From Chrysochromulina tobinii (Eukaryota; Haptophyta; Prymnesiales; Chrysochromulinaceae): 49,735 nucleotides of DNA. Shown here one piece after another: positions 9,000 to 19,299 of the stretch; position 1 is the first letter of the stretch, and every line of letters begins with the position of its first letter. The notes below the pieces were generated by a model. The model worked only from the letters and a program-made list of their open reading frames with translations. It was not told the origin of the DNA and did no database searches. Both the position numbers and the translations under genes were made by a program. Location: positions 1-49,735 of the forward strand of contig JWZX01003376.1 of assembly GCA_001275005.1 (NCBI GenBank), given 5' to 3'.

Positions 9000-10799
9000 A
9001 TGGCGTCCTTCTTCTTCACGTTGGCGCTCACCTCGGCATTCGTGGCGCAGCCTGCGCAGCAATCATGTTCGCCGCACTTGACGCGGCCAGTACCAAGTGC
9101 CGTCCGCAGTGCTGTGCTCGCGAGCGCCTCCTCTCCGACGCCCACGGCAGCAGAAGCTGACGAGGACCTCAAGTTCCCGCAGGAAGCCACCGCACTGGTG
9201 CAGGCGCAGCGCGGGCTCACGTTTGCGGCGAAGGCGGTGCCCATCGTGGCCTCGTACTTACGGCTCTTCCTCACGCTGCGGTTCCGCGAGCAGGTGCTGA
9301 AGGAGTGCCTCGATGAGGAGGAGTGCGAGATGATGTGGCAGGAGGAGCACGAACGTGGATCGACGACCTTTGCGGCCGTCATCAAGGAGCTCAAGGGCTT
9401 CTACACGAAAACGGGGCAGATTATCGCGACGCGGCAAGACCTCTTCCCGAAGCAGTACACGGACCGGCTCGCGGGACTCACTGACCTCGTCGACCCGATG
9501 CCGGTGTCGCTTGTCAAGGCCGTCATCGAGCAGGAGCTGCTCCACGACGACGAGAGCTTCGAGAGCGTCTTTGCCGAATTCGACCCAGAGCCGCTCGGTG
9601 CGGCCTCGGTCGCGCAAGTCCACCGGGCAGTCCTCACGCCAGCGTACGGCGGCGGAGAGGTTGCCGTCAAGGTCCAACGGCCTGCCATCGAGGCGAAGCT
9701 GCTCGGCGACGTGGCGGCGCTCAAGGCGCTCGCGAAGAGCGTACGCGGCATCGAGGCGATCCCGGTCGACTACTACACCGTCTTCTCGGAGCTCGAGGTG
9801 CAGCTCGGCGACGAGTTCGATTTCGTCAAAGAGGCGGCGGCCATGGAGCGCATCGGTCGTACTCTGAGCACGGACCCCATGACTGGCAGCCCCGTCACGC
9901 CGGTCGTCGTGACGCCGCGCCCGGTGGGCGGCCTCGTGACCAAGCGCGTGCTTGTTATGGACTTACTGCAGGGCGTGCCGCTTTCGCGCGCGGTGGAAGC
10001 CATGGAGAAGCGCGGTATCGACCCCGGCTCTCCAGAGGCTCAGCTGTTCGGCCGTCGACTGCTCGCCGCGCTCACGGAGGCGTTCGGGATCACCATCCTC
10101 TTTGGCGGCTTCTTCCACGCGGACCCGCACCCCGGGAACATCTTCGTGCTCGATGACGGCCGCATTGGGCTCATCGACTTCGGCCAGGTGAAGCAAATCG
10201 GGCAGCGTGCCTCCGCCACCCTCGCCAAAGTGATGGTAGCTCTCTCCGAACGGACTTCGGACACCGACCCGGCACAGCTCGATGAGATCTCGCGCCTCGC
10301 GCTCGAGCTCGGCGTGCGCTTGCGTGAGGGCGCACCGCGCGAGGGGCCCGCGGCCACGGCCATCTGGCTCTTTGATGGCTCTGTGAAGACCCTTCCCGGG
10401 GGCTTCGACACCAACGAGCTCTCTCCCGACTCGCCGGTCAAGGTGCTCAAGTCGTTTCCACAGGAGCTCACACTCGTTGGCCGTTCGACGGTGCTCATCA
10501 AGGGGATTGCCGCGCGCCTCAACGTCACGTGGTCGCTCGCCGATGAATGGGCGCCCATCGCGCGAGCCCTGCTAGCTTGCCAGGCGGCAGGCAAGCTCGC
10601 GCCGCTGGGGGCGCCGCCGCGCTTCATGAGCATCATGCGTCTGCTCGGGCAGTGGGCGGCTGCCAAGCTGAGCGCCCTCGTGCTGATTCTGCCTCCTCCT
10701 CTGCGCCGAGTGGTCGCTTCCGCGGCGCTGCGCGTTTCGAAGCTACGGCCGCCACCACCACGGCGGCGCTATCGTGAAGGGTATAGCGGGGGCGGTTGA
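9000..10799 (+). CDS. Plastid ABC1/UbiB-family atypical kinase
   Basis: The protein has 599 residues in a single exon. The N-terminus (MASFFFTLALTSAFVAQPAQ) is a signal peptide with an SAF-type site, indicating import into a secondary plastid. ABC1/ADCK/UbiB motifs are all present in order: KTGQIIATRQDLFP (the KxGQ motif), EPLGAASVAQVHRA (Ala-rich loop), VAVKVQRP (catalytic Lys), DEFDFVKEAAAMERIG (conserved Glu), VLVMDLLQGVPL, and FHADPHPGNIFV...GLIDFGQVKQ (catalytic loop and DFG). The plastid members of this family regulate prenylquinone and tocopherol metabolism and plastoglobule function. A hydrophobic segment near the C-terminus (SALVLILPPPLRRVV) may be a membrane contact. Divergent from the OB-fold gene, 122 bp between starts. 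Confidence 0.93.
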   Translation: MASFFFTLALTSAFVAQPAQQSCSPHLTRPVPSAVRSAVLASASSPTPTAAEADEDLKFPQEATALVQAQRGLTFAAKAVPIVASYLRLFLTLRFREQVLKECLDEEECEMMWQEEHERGSTTFAAVIKELKGFYTKTGQIIATRQDLFPKQYTDRLAGLTDLVDPMPVSLVKAVIEQELLHDDESFESVFAEFDPEPLGAASVAQVHRAVLTPAYGGGEVAVKVQRPAIEAKLLGDVAALKALAKSVRGIEAIPVDYYTVFSELEVQLGDEFDFVKEAAAMERIGRTLSTDPMTGSPVTPVVVTPRPVGGLVTKRVLVMDLLQGVPLSRAVEAMEKRGIDPGSPEAQLFGRRLLAALTEAFGITILFGGFFHADPHPGNIFVLDDGRIGLIDFGQVKQIGQRASATLAKVMVALSERTSDTDPAQLDEISRLALELGVRLREGAPREGPAATAIWLFDGSVKTLPGGFDTNELSPDSPVKVLKSFPQELTLVGRSTVLIKGIAARLNVTWSLADEWAPIARALLACQAAGKLAPLGAPPRFMSIMRLLGQWAAAKLSALVLILPPPLRRVVASAALRVSKLRPPPPRRRYREGYSGGG

Positions 10800-10930
10800 T
10801 GTTTGTATAGAAGTGCTCAACATGACGCGCAAAACTTACAAGTCTGAGACCATGCCCGCGGACTTCGTGGGCGTCGCAGCTTAGCCCCTCAACTGCGGCG
10901 CTTATTGGGGTGAGCCTCTCGCCTTGCACG

Positions 10931-12896
10931 ATGGACTTGCCATCGCTCGTGCCATCGCTCGACTGCCCATTCATCGATGGCGTAGGCCTCGTCGCGGGCG
11001 GGAACGATGACGAGAAAATCGACAAGAAGGTGAATTCTGTGCGCTGCCACGCTCAAACTAGTCTCCAGGCACCGGAGGGTGCTGCGTGTGTGTGCCCGCG
11101 ATTGCGCACGAGTTTCACCGCTCCGCACCGTCCCACGTTCGTCCCTGTGCGCAGCGCCCATGGACCCTCGAGGAGGACGACACCGTGCGCCGGCTCGTGG
11201 CCGAGCAGCGCGGAGTCGATGGTGCCAATCGATGGGCTGAGATTGCCAAGTACCTTCCCGGGCGCAATGGCAAGCAGTGCCGCGAGCGATGGCACAATCA
11301 GCTCGACCCGGCCATCCGTAAGGATGCGTGGTCCAAGGAGGAGGACGACATCCTCATCGCCAAGCAGCGCGAGATGGGCAACAAATGGGCTGAGATTGCA
11401 AAGTACCTTCCCGGCCGCACGGACAACGCGATCAAAAACCACTGGAACTCGGGGCTGCGGCGCGTGGCCGAGGGCGGTGAGCCGGTGCCGCGGCGCAGGA
11501 GCCGCAAGCAGGGCGACGGGCAGCAGGACCTCGTCAAGGCGGCGACGGAGATGGAGGCGCGCCAGATCGAGACGCTGTTGGCCGACATAACAGGGGCCTC
11601 GCCGCTCTTCAGCATCTTCAAGACACCCGCCATCTTCCCAAGCTTTCCGGAGGACGAGGCGATAGCCGATGGCCTCGATGGCGAGGCGATAGCCGATGCG
11701 TTCCTGAACGAGGAGGCAGTCGCAGCGGGCCACGCCCCCGCCGCGACGACCACCGCGCCCGCGAAGCCCGAGGGGATGACGGGTGGCTCGGTGGACGGGT
11801 CCGACGACGGTTTCGGCATGCAGCAGAGCGAAGGGTACCACGCCCTGTTGCAGATCCTGCGAGCGCGAACCCCCGCCGACTTGCTGAGCGCCACGTCACG
11901 CCTGTGCTCCGCGGTCGTCGAGCACGTGGACGGGGGCGACACCTCATTGGACGGGTCGCGCGTGGTCCCGGGGCCGCTGAGCGTTGGAGGTGGGCGGCTG
12001 GCCGAGCTGCTCCGGAACGAGTGCAACGAGCTCCTGCTGTCGAACGGCAAGGAGGTGGACCTGACCGCGCTGCTCGAGTCGCCGGGGCGTCTCTTTTTCA
12101 ACAGCCTCTCGGCCTCAGCGAAGCGTCAGAAGACGGGCGAGTCCGGGCTCAAGAGGGACTGGAAGCCCCATGCCGCTGGTGCCGCTGAGGCCTCCATCGC
12201 CGCTGGGCTCGGTGCCGAAATTACGGCGGCCGGCGGACTGGCCGCCGCCATCGCCGCCTCCTCAGCGGCGTTCGTGCCAGGGCAGGCACAGGCGGCGCAG
12301 GCCGTGCCTTCGGCGGCGGCGGCGGCCTCATCGTCGGTGGTCGACGGCGACGGGGGCAAGGCGGGCACCGACACGACGGAAGAGCAGGACGATGGCATGC
12401 CGCCCTTGCCGCCGATCTCGCGCAGCAAGTCGCACCTCAAGCGCCCCATCGGGCTGGCACTGCACGACTTGCAGGTGCCCGCGCATCTGATTGCCTCCCT
12501 CATTGCATGCAGGTGCCCGCGCATCTGATTGCCTCCCTCATTGCATGCAGGTCGCCCGCGCATCTGATTGCCTCCCTCATTGCATGCACGGTACCCGCGC
12601 AGCCGGCGGCGATCCCCTTCGCCACCGGGACGGCGCCGCCCAAGTCGACGCGAGGGGCGGGCCCCTCGAGCGCCGCGGCGGGCGGCATCACAGAAGTGGA
12701 CGAGCTGCCACTTGCCGACGTGGCTTCTGTGCTCTCTCCCTTCCTCGCCTCGTCGCTCGGCATCGCGCCGCAGTCGATGCGCTCCTTTCTCCGCATCGAC
12801 GACCTCACCTTCGACCTGCTGTCGCCGCTCGGCGAGGGCCGGCTCGGAGAGCCCGAGCAGGAAAAGTTTGGCGGCAAGGCGCCCGCGCCTGCGTAG
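10931..12896 (+). CDS. Three-exon R2R3-type MYB transcription factor
   Basis: Exons 10931-11029, 11155-12474 and 12603-12896 give 570 residues. Intron 1 (125 bp, AAG|GTGAAT to GCGCAG|CGCCCA, phase 0) joins DEKIDKK to RPWTLEEDD, the start of the first MYB repeat. Two repeats follow: [15 protein letters not shown]...[26 protein letters not shown] and [15 protein letters not shown]...[22 protein letters not shown]. They are 52-residue units with Trp spacing typical of animal/plant R2 and R3. Intron 2 (128 bp, phase 0) is made of a 38-bp repeat. The last exon encodes [19 protein letters not shown] and a short hydrophobic-rich tail. Between lie Ala-rich, low-complexity segments and a duplicated [18 protein letters not shown] nuclear DNA-binding regulator; cell-cycle MYBs are the closest in style. 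Confidence 0.88.
12475..12602 (+). repeat. MYB intron 2: 38-bp tandem repeat
   Basis: Three adjacent copies (12475-12512, 12513-12550, 12551-12589) of a 38-bp unit. The first two units begin with GTG and end with GCATGCAG, so each copy on its own looks like a minimal GT...AG intron, and every junction reads CAG|GT. Each unit contains CTGATTGCCTCCCTC, a branch-point-like CTGAT followed by pyrimidines. Splicing from CAG|GTGCCC to CGCGCAG|CCGGCG keeps the MYB frame. Confidence 0.85.
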
Positions 12897-13964
12897 TCCA
12901 GCTCGGAGGCGCCGGCGGCAAGGCGCCCGCGCCGGCGGACGCGCGCCCGCCCAGGCATGGCGCGCACGCCAGATCAACGGCACGTGTGCGCGGGCTTCTA
13001 TGAGTCCGACCCTCTGAGCGGACTCTAAGGAGCCATGGCGTGGCATGCCTGCCCCCAGACAGCAGCGCACATGCGGAGCCTGAGAAGGCGCACCGGGAAG
13101 ACGTGGGCAGGGCGAGAGCACGGGGAGGAGTTTGGGTGTCGCCACGACGCTTGCGCCTTGAAATGTGGCGACGAGCTGACGCGGCACGCGCGGGAAAAGG
13201 TGCGTTTCGGGTGGCAGCGGTGCCTGAGCGTCCCAATGATCCCGCAGCATGGTCATCAAGTTGAGATGAGAGATGTGTGTTCACGAAGAGGCGCGAAGGC
13301 CCGCGAAGCCGTGGCCCCATGGCGCATGGCGCCGGGCCAAGCAGCGCCGTCTCGGTCGCACACGCACTCTGCCGACATGCATAAAACGATTGCGGATTGG
13401 CGGTAAGAAAGCTTCAAAGTGTACTACATACTGTAAGTCGGAATCATGAGAGGCAATGAAAGTTGAGTTTTAGAGTTTGAAAGTTACCCTTACCGAGTTG
13501 AGACTATAAGACGGAACGTGACGCAGTCTCGAGTCTGCTGAGTGCAAGAGAGTCCGGTCGCCACACAGTCACTGCTCACTCAGCGCCATGCCCCATGACT
13601 CAGTCTCAGGTGCGTGCCCGTGCGTTAGGTTGGTGTTGCGTGTGCGCAGGCACCAGGCAGGGGGACCGCACATTCATATAACTGGCTGAACACTGTCAGT
13701 GACTACATGTATCAGGAATGTGCATAGATTCGCCGCGACCATACATTGTTTCTCGTACTCTTTCTCCTGATGATGCAATTCATCAGCACTCGGCACCGTC
13801 CGAGCCCAGAGTGCGACCGTCGCGCCTTTTGCGCGCGTCCGATGGTGCGCCGCTCACGCCTCATCAGCCCATCCCTCGGCTTCAGCTAGCCAAGCTGTGC
13901 GCACCTCCCACTGGCCCAGCCCTCTCGCGGCGTGGCTCGAGCTCACTCACCCTGTGTCCGTGCC
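12897..13964. other. Intergenic, no gene seen
   Basis: Downstream of the MYB gene and upstream of the Sec1-family gene. A short duplication of ggcggcaaggcgcccgcgcc spans the MYB stop codon region (about 12871-12935). The middle part (13400-13760) is less GC-rich and looks like non-coding promoter sequence. Long antisense frames through the MYB gene and this stretch have no domain. Confidence 0.5.
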
Positions 13965-15977
13965 ATGCAGTGGGGTTCAAAGAAGAAACAACCGGACATG
14001 ACGTATTCGAGCCACTACGAGCCAGGCGGCAGCATGCCCCCTCCCCCACTGGCGTCGGTCCCAGCGCCCTCGACGTTCGGCAAATCCGATGCTGCATCGC
14101 TCAACCTTCGGGAAACCGTCAAGGCTCGCCTGCTCAGTGACATGATGCATAGCATGGCGGGAGAGGCGGCAGGCATCGTCATGTGCGCCGACAGCTTCAC
14201 GGTGCGTGTGCTCTCGTCCGTGTTCAAAATGTCCCAGCTGCTCGAGGAGAACATCACAGTCGTTGAGAACATCACGATGAAGCAACCGAGCGGAGAGTAC
14301 CTGCAGCGGCAGCCACTGCCCGACCTCCCCGCAGCCTACTTCATCCAGCCGACGATCGAGTCGGTCAACCGGCTGATCACCGATTTCAAGGACAAGAAGA
14401 AGCCAATGTACAAGAGCTGTCACCTCTTCTTCAGCTCGCACGTGAGCGACGCCCTCTTCGGCAAGATCAAGGCCTCCAATGCCATCAACTATGTGCAGAG
14501 CTTCAAGGAGCTCAATCTCGAGTTCGTGTGCACCGAGAGCAACGCGTTCGTCTTGGACTCACCGCAGTCGCTGCCCACGCTCTTCGCGCCCGAAGACATG
14601 CCCGCGGCCTCCGAGGCCAAGCTGCAGGAGCAGCACAGGCTGGCCGCGATGCTCGCGACCCTGTGCATCTCGATGGGCGAGATACCGCTCATTCGGCACT
14701 CGACGAGGCCCGTGGCGTCGGCGGTTGCGCAGCTCTTGCAGGGGAAGCTGACCGAGCTCGCGGCGTCGGGCGCGTCCTTCGTCACGAGAACGCCCGAGGA
14801 GAAAGAGAAGACCACACTGCTGCTCCTCGACCGCTCCTACGATGCGATCTCGCCGCTGGTGCATGAGTTCACGTACCAGGCGATGGCGCACGACCTGCTC
14901 TCGATCCACGATGACAAGTACACGTACCACTTCGTGGCGAACAACAACGAGAAGCAGTCGAAGACGGTGCTGCTCAATGACACGGACCCGCTCTGGACGC
15001 GGTTGCGCTCGATGCACATCGCCGACCTGGGCACGCTCCTGCACACCGAGTTCAAGCAGTTCCTCGCCGACAACCCCGAGGCGGCCAAACTGCTCTCGAA
15101 GGACAAGTCCAAGAACCTGAAGGACATGACGGCGGGGCTGCGGGGGCTACCCAAATTCCAAGAAACGCACGCGCGCTACTCGCTGCACATGGCGGTGACA
15201 CAGGAGCTCATGACCAAGTACAACAAGCACTGCCTCGAGGCGATTGCCACGCTTGAGCAGAACATGGCCTGCCGCGAGGACTCGTCTGGCAAGGCGTACG
15301 GCAAGCAGTCGCTCACGGACCTGCGCGCGCTGCTCGAGCGCGAGGACATCCCCTTCTCGCCCGAGGACAAGATGCGTCTGCTCATGATCTACGTCGCCAC
15401 GCAGGACGGCATCAAGCAGGACGAGCGACGCCAGTTGCTCAATCTCGCCGGGATCTCGCCGGAGGACCAGGTGGCGATCCTCAATCTCTTCTATCTGAAC
15501 GTGACGATGCTCCAGGGCACCAAGGAGAAGAAGGAGAAGAAGAAGGTGCTGCGCGATTTTGAGGAGGCCACGTACGACGTCTCTCGCTACGTACCGCCTC
15601 TCAAGCAGTTGTGTGGGGACTTGCTCGATAAGGGCCTCGAGCTGGTCGAGTATCCCTATACCACGGAGCCGAAGGCGCTCGTCGAGCGGGCGCGCGAGCT
15701 GGCCGCGGAGAAGGCCGCGAAGGCGAAGGACAAGGCCGCGGCCGTGCCGGTCGAGGTGCCCGCGACAGGCAAGCGCTTGATCATCATCATGCTCGGCGGC
15801 CTGTGCTACTCGGAGCTGCGCGCCCTGCATGAGGTGAGAGTCATGTACCCAGGTCGCGAGATCATCATCGGCACCACCGCGATGCTCACGCCGCAGGCCT
15901 ACCTGCTCGGCCTCAAGGCCATGAAGCAGCTCGACGGCGCCGGCGGCGCCGGCGGCGCCTCCGTAACGAAGGTTTGA
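13965..15977 (+). CDS. Sec1/Munc18 (SM) family vesicle-fusion protein
   Basis: The protein has 670 residues from ATG 13965 (MQWGSKKKQPD); only a GTG exists further upstream. Hallmarks of SM proteins run through it: LRETVKARLLSDMMHSM, then KMSQLLEENITVVENI (domain 1), YFIQPTIESVNRLITDF, YKSCHLFFSSHVSDALF, LLLLDRSYDAISPLVHEFTYQAMAHDLL (the strongly conserved LDRxxDxxSPLLHExTYQAM segment), an FxEThARYS-like segment within domain 3a, and a C-terminal RLIIIMLGGLCYSELRALHEV...REIIIGTTAMLTPQAYL. The length is near the usual 590-670. It binds syntaxin/SNARE assemblies during membrane fusion; the overall style fits the Sec1/Munc18-1 branch (exocytosis) rather than Sly1, Vps33 or Vps45, though not decisively. 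A Gly/Ala tail closes the protein. Confidence 0.93.
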   Translation: MQWGSKKKQPDMTYSSHYEPGGSMPPPPLASVPAPSTFGKSDAASLNLRETVKARLLSDMMHSMAGEAAGIVMCADSFTVRVLSSVFKMSQLLEENITVVENITMKQPSGEYLQRQPLPDLPAAYFIQPTIESVNRLITDFKDKKKPMYKSCHLFFSSHVSDALFGKIKASNAINYVQSFKELNLEFVCTESNAFVLDSPQSLPTLFAPEDMPAASEAKLQEQHRLAAMLATLCISMGEIPLIRHSTRPVASAVAQLLQGKLTELAASGASFVTRTPEEKEKTTLLLLDRSYDAISPLVHEFTYQAMAHDLLSIHDDKYTYHFVANNNEKQSKTVLLNDTDPLWTRLRSMHIADLGTLLHTEFKQFLADNPEAAKLLSKDKSKNLKDMTAGLRGLPKFQETHARYSLHMAVTQELMTKYNKHCLEAIATLEQNMACREDSSGKAYGKQSLTDLRALLEREDIPFSPEDKMRLLMIYVATQDGIKQDERRQLLNLAGISPEDQVAILNLFYLNVTMLQGTKEKKEKKKVLRDFEEATYDVSRYVPPLKQLCGDLLDKGLELVEYPYTTEPKALVERARELAAEKAAKAKDKAAAVPVEVPATGKRLIIIMLGGLCYSELRALHEVRVMYPGREIIIGTTAMLTPQAYLLGLKAMKQLDGAGGAGGASVTKV

Positions 15978-16854
15978 GGCGGCGCCATCAGGCGCCCGTC
16001 GAGGCACAATACCGTTTGGCCATGCCACATGCCACATGATGGTAAGGGACCGACGAGTGCGATGCCGCAGGCCATCGTCATTGCATGTGCCGCGATGCCG
16101 ATGCGTGCAGTGGGCGAAATCGGGCGAGAGAGAGCAAAGCCAGAGGCGTGTACTCTCGCCCCGCCCCGCCCCGCCCGAAGCCGCCCGTGTGCAGACACAA
16201 GCGCAAGTAGATCGTATACATGCAAGAAGGAGCGAAGAGCGTTGGACCGTGGTTGCCGAGAGGTCGTGTTTCAGGCTAACTGATTAACCTCCCGTTTTCA
16301 TCGAACCGGTCAGACGCCCTTCAATAGGGGGGCCAAACGCGTCGTTTTGGGGCATTGACGATGCTCCCATGCGATGCTCCACGCGGGGAAATATCGAAAA
16401 AAAACCGGGGATTCGACATTCGTGGATCGTGCGCATAACTGTTAACTCGCGTTTTGTCGAGCAATAAAAGGCGTGGCGTTTTGTCGAGCAAAAAAGGCTT
16501 CAATAGGTAGCGCAGCAGGGCCCAGCAGCTCTGATGATAAAAAAATGCCAATAATACTGAATCGTAATGCGACGCATCGAAGACTCGACCCCGCACTACG
16601 TAGCCACTACCCGAAGAACAACGAAAGTGAGCAGTTCAAAGAAAGATAGTCCATAGTGAGAGCAACACCGTCGGTCAATACACCGGATCGGGGTGTCCGC
16701 CTAATAACTTATCACGCTTCTCTCGCTATTCACACTCAAGTCGGTGTGAATGGCACGGTTCACGCTCCTTTCCCGGCGGCAGGACGCAGGAGAGTCGAAC
16801 GGTTCGTGGACGTCGCCGGGTCGAACTCGACGATCACCTCCGAAAGATATAAAG
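15978..16854. other. Intergenic with a short direct repeat
   Basis: No gene seen. An approximately 23-bp sequence (gcgttttgtcgagcaa followed by A-rich aaggc) occurs twice, at about 16449-16472 and 16476-16498. The stretch is notably AT-richer than the genes on both sides, consistent with a 3' UTR and a promoter. Confidence 0.5.
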
Positions 16855-19239
16855 ATGCAGCGCCGTGGTGCTGGAGCGGCAGCCTCTTCAGAGCCCGAGC
16901 TTGTTCTGGGTCATCAAAATCTGTCCAAGGCATTCATCCAAGCACGCTTCTCGGGCCACCTCAAGCTTCAAGCACGCGGGCTCACGATGCTCCCGCCGCT
17001 GTGTTGCAATATCGGCAGCGTCGTGCTTCCTGAGGGCTCGGCGTGGTGGGAGACGCGTGAGACGCTCGAGACCATGGACGTCTCGCAAAATGAGCTCATC
17101 TCGCTCCCGGAGGAACTCGGCACGCTCGAGGACCTACAGCAACTCGACGCGACAAACAACCGGCTGCGCGTGCTTCCGCCAGTGCTCGCCGAGCTGCCGG
17201 CACTCAAGAAGCTCATGCTAGCTCACAACCAGCTAACGCAGTTGCCCGAGCTCGGCGCCTTCAATCTGCCGCCGCTGGTGCAGCTGGTGGCCAGCCATAA
17301 TGCACTCACGGCCGTGCCGCCCAGCTTCGCCGGTCTCATCTATCTGGTGGAGCTCGACCTGTCACACAATCGGCTTGGGACACTGCCGTCGGGACTTGGC
17401 GGCATGCGTGCGCTCAAGACGCTCATGCTCGCCAAGAACGAGCTCATCGAGCTGCCCGCCGACCTCGTCCAGTCGCCTCCGCCGCTCGTGAGCCTCGATG
17501 CCTCGGAGAATCGGCTGCGCCGGCTGCGTCTGAGCGTGCCTAGCCTTCGGACGTTGCTACTCGCGAACAACCGCCTCGAGTCCCTCGAGCTGCAAGGGTG
17601 CGCCGGCCTGCAGGAGCTCTCAGCACCCTTCAATATCTTCGGGGTGTTGCCGAGCGGGATGCCTTACCTGGCGCAGCTCGCGACCGTCGACCTTAGCTCG
17701 AACAAGTTGACTGAGGTGGAGCAGCTGAGTGCTTGCGCCTCTCTCACGCGCCTGGACCTGAGCTGCAACGAGCTGCGCGAGGTGCCACCGCTGCTCGGCA
17801 ACCTCTCGCTCAACAAGCTCGCGCTCAGCGGCAACCCGCTGCGCACGATGCCATCGGCTGTCCTCAACGGGCCGACGCCCAAGCTACTCGCCCACTTGCG
17901 CGGCAAGATCGTGGACACATCGCCGCAATGGGACGGCGACATTCGCGGCCAAATGGCGCCCATGCAAATCGACCGCTCGCTCGGCGCGCTCGGCGACGAG
18001 AACCGCCCCGCGCAGACGCCGCACCAGCAGCACCGCCAGCAGCACCAGCACCAGCACCAGCAGGTGATGCCCTACGCCGCGCAGCAACAGCAGCACCCGC
18101 AGGCGACGATGCAGCAACAGTACCTGCAGCAGCAGCAGGAGATGCTACACTATGGCGGCGGCGCTGCCTACAGCGCTGGCGGCGGCGGCGGTGGCTTCGG
18201 CCGTATGGCCCCACCCCGTGGCGCAGACTGTCGAGCCAGTGAGAGGGGATTCGATGCGCTCTACAATCGGCCCCCATCACAACCGACGAGCGAGCGAGCG
18301 TCCTCATCTCGCACCTCCTCTCGCGGACCCTCTCCCGCGCTCCAACGGCCGGCCCAGCTGCAGCCGCCGCCCGCGCCTCCGCCCAGCCGGCCCACGCACA
18401 GCGTCTCTGCTTCGGCTCCCTTCCAGACGGAGACGAACTCGCGCCCCGCGCCGCCCGCCTCGGCGCTCGACGGGCTGTACAGCCACGTGATCAAAGATGG
18501 TACAGAGCTCAAGGTCGATGGGCTCAAGTTAACGGCGCTGCCCTCGGACGGGTACCCCGAGACCCTGCATACGATCCTCGCGGCGTCCAATCAACTCAGG
18601 GCACTCCCCGACGGCCTCTCAGGGCTCATCCCTGGCCTCAGGTGCCTCGACGTGAGCAAGAATGCGCTCAGCCTACTGCCCTTCGACTTGGGCAGCTGCC
18701 CAGAGCTGCAGGCCGTGCGTGTGGCCCATAACCAACTTCGCGACCTTGGCTTCGTTGGCGTGGTGCTCTCGTCCCTCACGGAGCTCAATGCTGACCGCAA
18801 CGTACTCGGCGAGGTCCCTGCTGCGCTTTGGCTCTGTCCGCGGCTCCGGACTGTCTCACTCTGTGCGAACAAGCTCACCGCCGCCTCGTTGCACATGCCT
18901 GGGGGCGGTGCCGCCGCGCCACTCGAGTACCTGGACCTCGGTGAGAACCGACTGGGTGCGCTGCCGCCGCTCGCGCTCTTCCCCCGGTTGAGAGAGGTGC
19001 ACGTCCAGCAGAATGGCATCCGCGAGCTCCCTGTGGAACACTTGATGCCGCTCCAGAAGCTGCAGACGCTCGACATCTCGTGCAACGACGTCACCATGCT
19101 GCCAGCTGAGCTGGCGCTGCTCCCGGTGCTTCAGAATCTAACGATCGTGGGCAACGCCATTCGCTCCATCCCACAGAATGTGCAGCAGCGTGGGGCGACG
19201 GCGGTGCTCGACCTGCTGAAGAAGCGGTTGCCGGGGTAA
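16855..19239 (+). CDS. LRRC40: LRRC40-type leucine-rich-repeat protein
   Basis: The protein has 794 residues from ATG 16855; an in-frame ATG at 16750 would add 35 residues of unlikely coding character. The order of features follows animal LRRC40: an opening HQNLSKAFIQARFSGHLKLQARGL, then AWWETRETLETMDVSQNEL, about a dozen 23-residue LRRs (LxxLPxxLxxLxxLxxLxLxxN), then NLSLNKLALSGNPLRTMPSAV...LAHLRGKI, an insertion, and a second LRR block ending in LTIVGNAIRSIPQNVQQRGATAVLDLLKKRLP, where human LRRC40 has its matching final repeat. The insertion (about residues 370-530) is Gln/His-rich then Pro/Ser-rich and is much longer than in animals. Function of the family is poorly known. Confidence 0.85.
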   Translation: MQRRGAGAAASSEPELVLGHQNLSKAFIQARFSGHLKLQARGLTMLPPLCCNIGSVVLPEGSAWWETRETLETMDVSQNELISLPEELGTLEDLQQLDATNNRLRVLPPVLAELPALKKLMLAHNQLTQLPELGAFNLPPLVQLVASHNALTAVPPSFAGLIYLVELDLSHNRLGTLPSGLGGMRALKTLMLAKNELIELPADLVQSPPPLVSLDASENRLRRLRLSVPSLRTLLLANNRLESLELQGCAGLQELSAPFNIFGVLPSGMPYLAQLATVDLSSNKLTEVEQLSACASLTRLDLSCNELREVPPLLGNLSLNKLALSGNPLRTMPSAVLNGPTPKLLAHLRGKIVDTSPQWDGDIRGQMAPMQIDRSLGALGDENRPAQTPHQQHRQQHQHQHQQVMPYAAQQQQHPQATMQQQYLQQQQEMLHYGGGAAYSAGGGGGGFGRMAPPRGADCRASERGFDALYNRPPSQPTSERASSSRTSSRGPSPALQRPAQLQPPPAPPPSRPTHSVSASAPFQTETNSRPAPPASALDGLYSHVIKDGTELKVDGLKLTALPSDGYPETLHTILAASNQLRALPDGLSGLIPGLRCLDVSKNALSLLPFDLGSCPELQAVRVAHNQLRDLGFVGVVLSSLTELNADRNVLGEVPAALWLCPRLRTVSLCANKLTAASLHMPGGGAAAPLEYLDLGENRLGALPPLALFPRLREVHVQQNGIRELPVEHLMPLQKLQTLDISCNDVTMLPAELALLPVLQNLTIVGNAIRSIPQNVQQRGATAVLDLLKKRLPG

Positions 19240-19299
19240 CGAGACCTGTCGTAGTGTACTTTATCCGTAAAGTCAACCAAACTGCGTGTTTCGTCGCAA

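Noticed and set aside
12126-13259. Minus-strand frame of 377 codons over the MYB 3' end
   Set aside because: It runs antisense through the MYB exons and the 38-bp repeat intron, whose reading gives the repeated NEGGNQMRG string. No independent support.
15147-16037. Minus-strand frame of 296 codons over the Sec1-family gene
   Set aside because: Shadow of a strongly conserved SM-protein coding region; Leu/Arg/His bias from reading GC-rich codons backwards.
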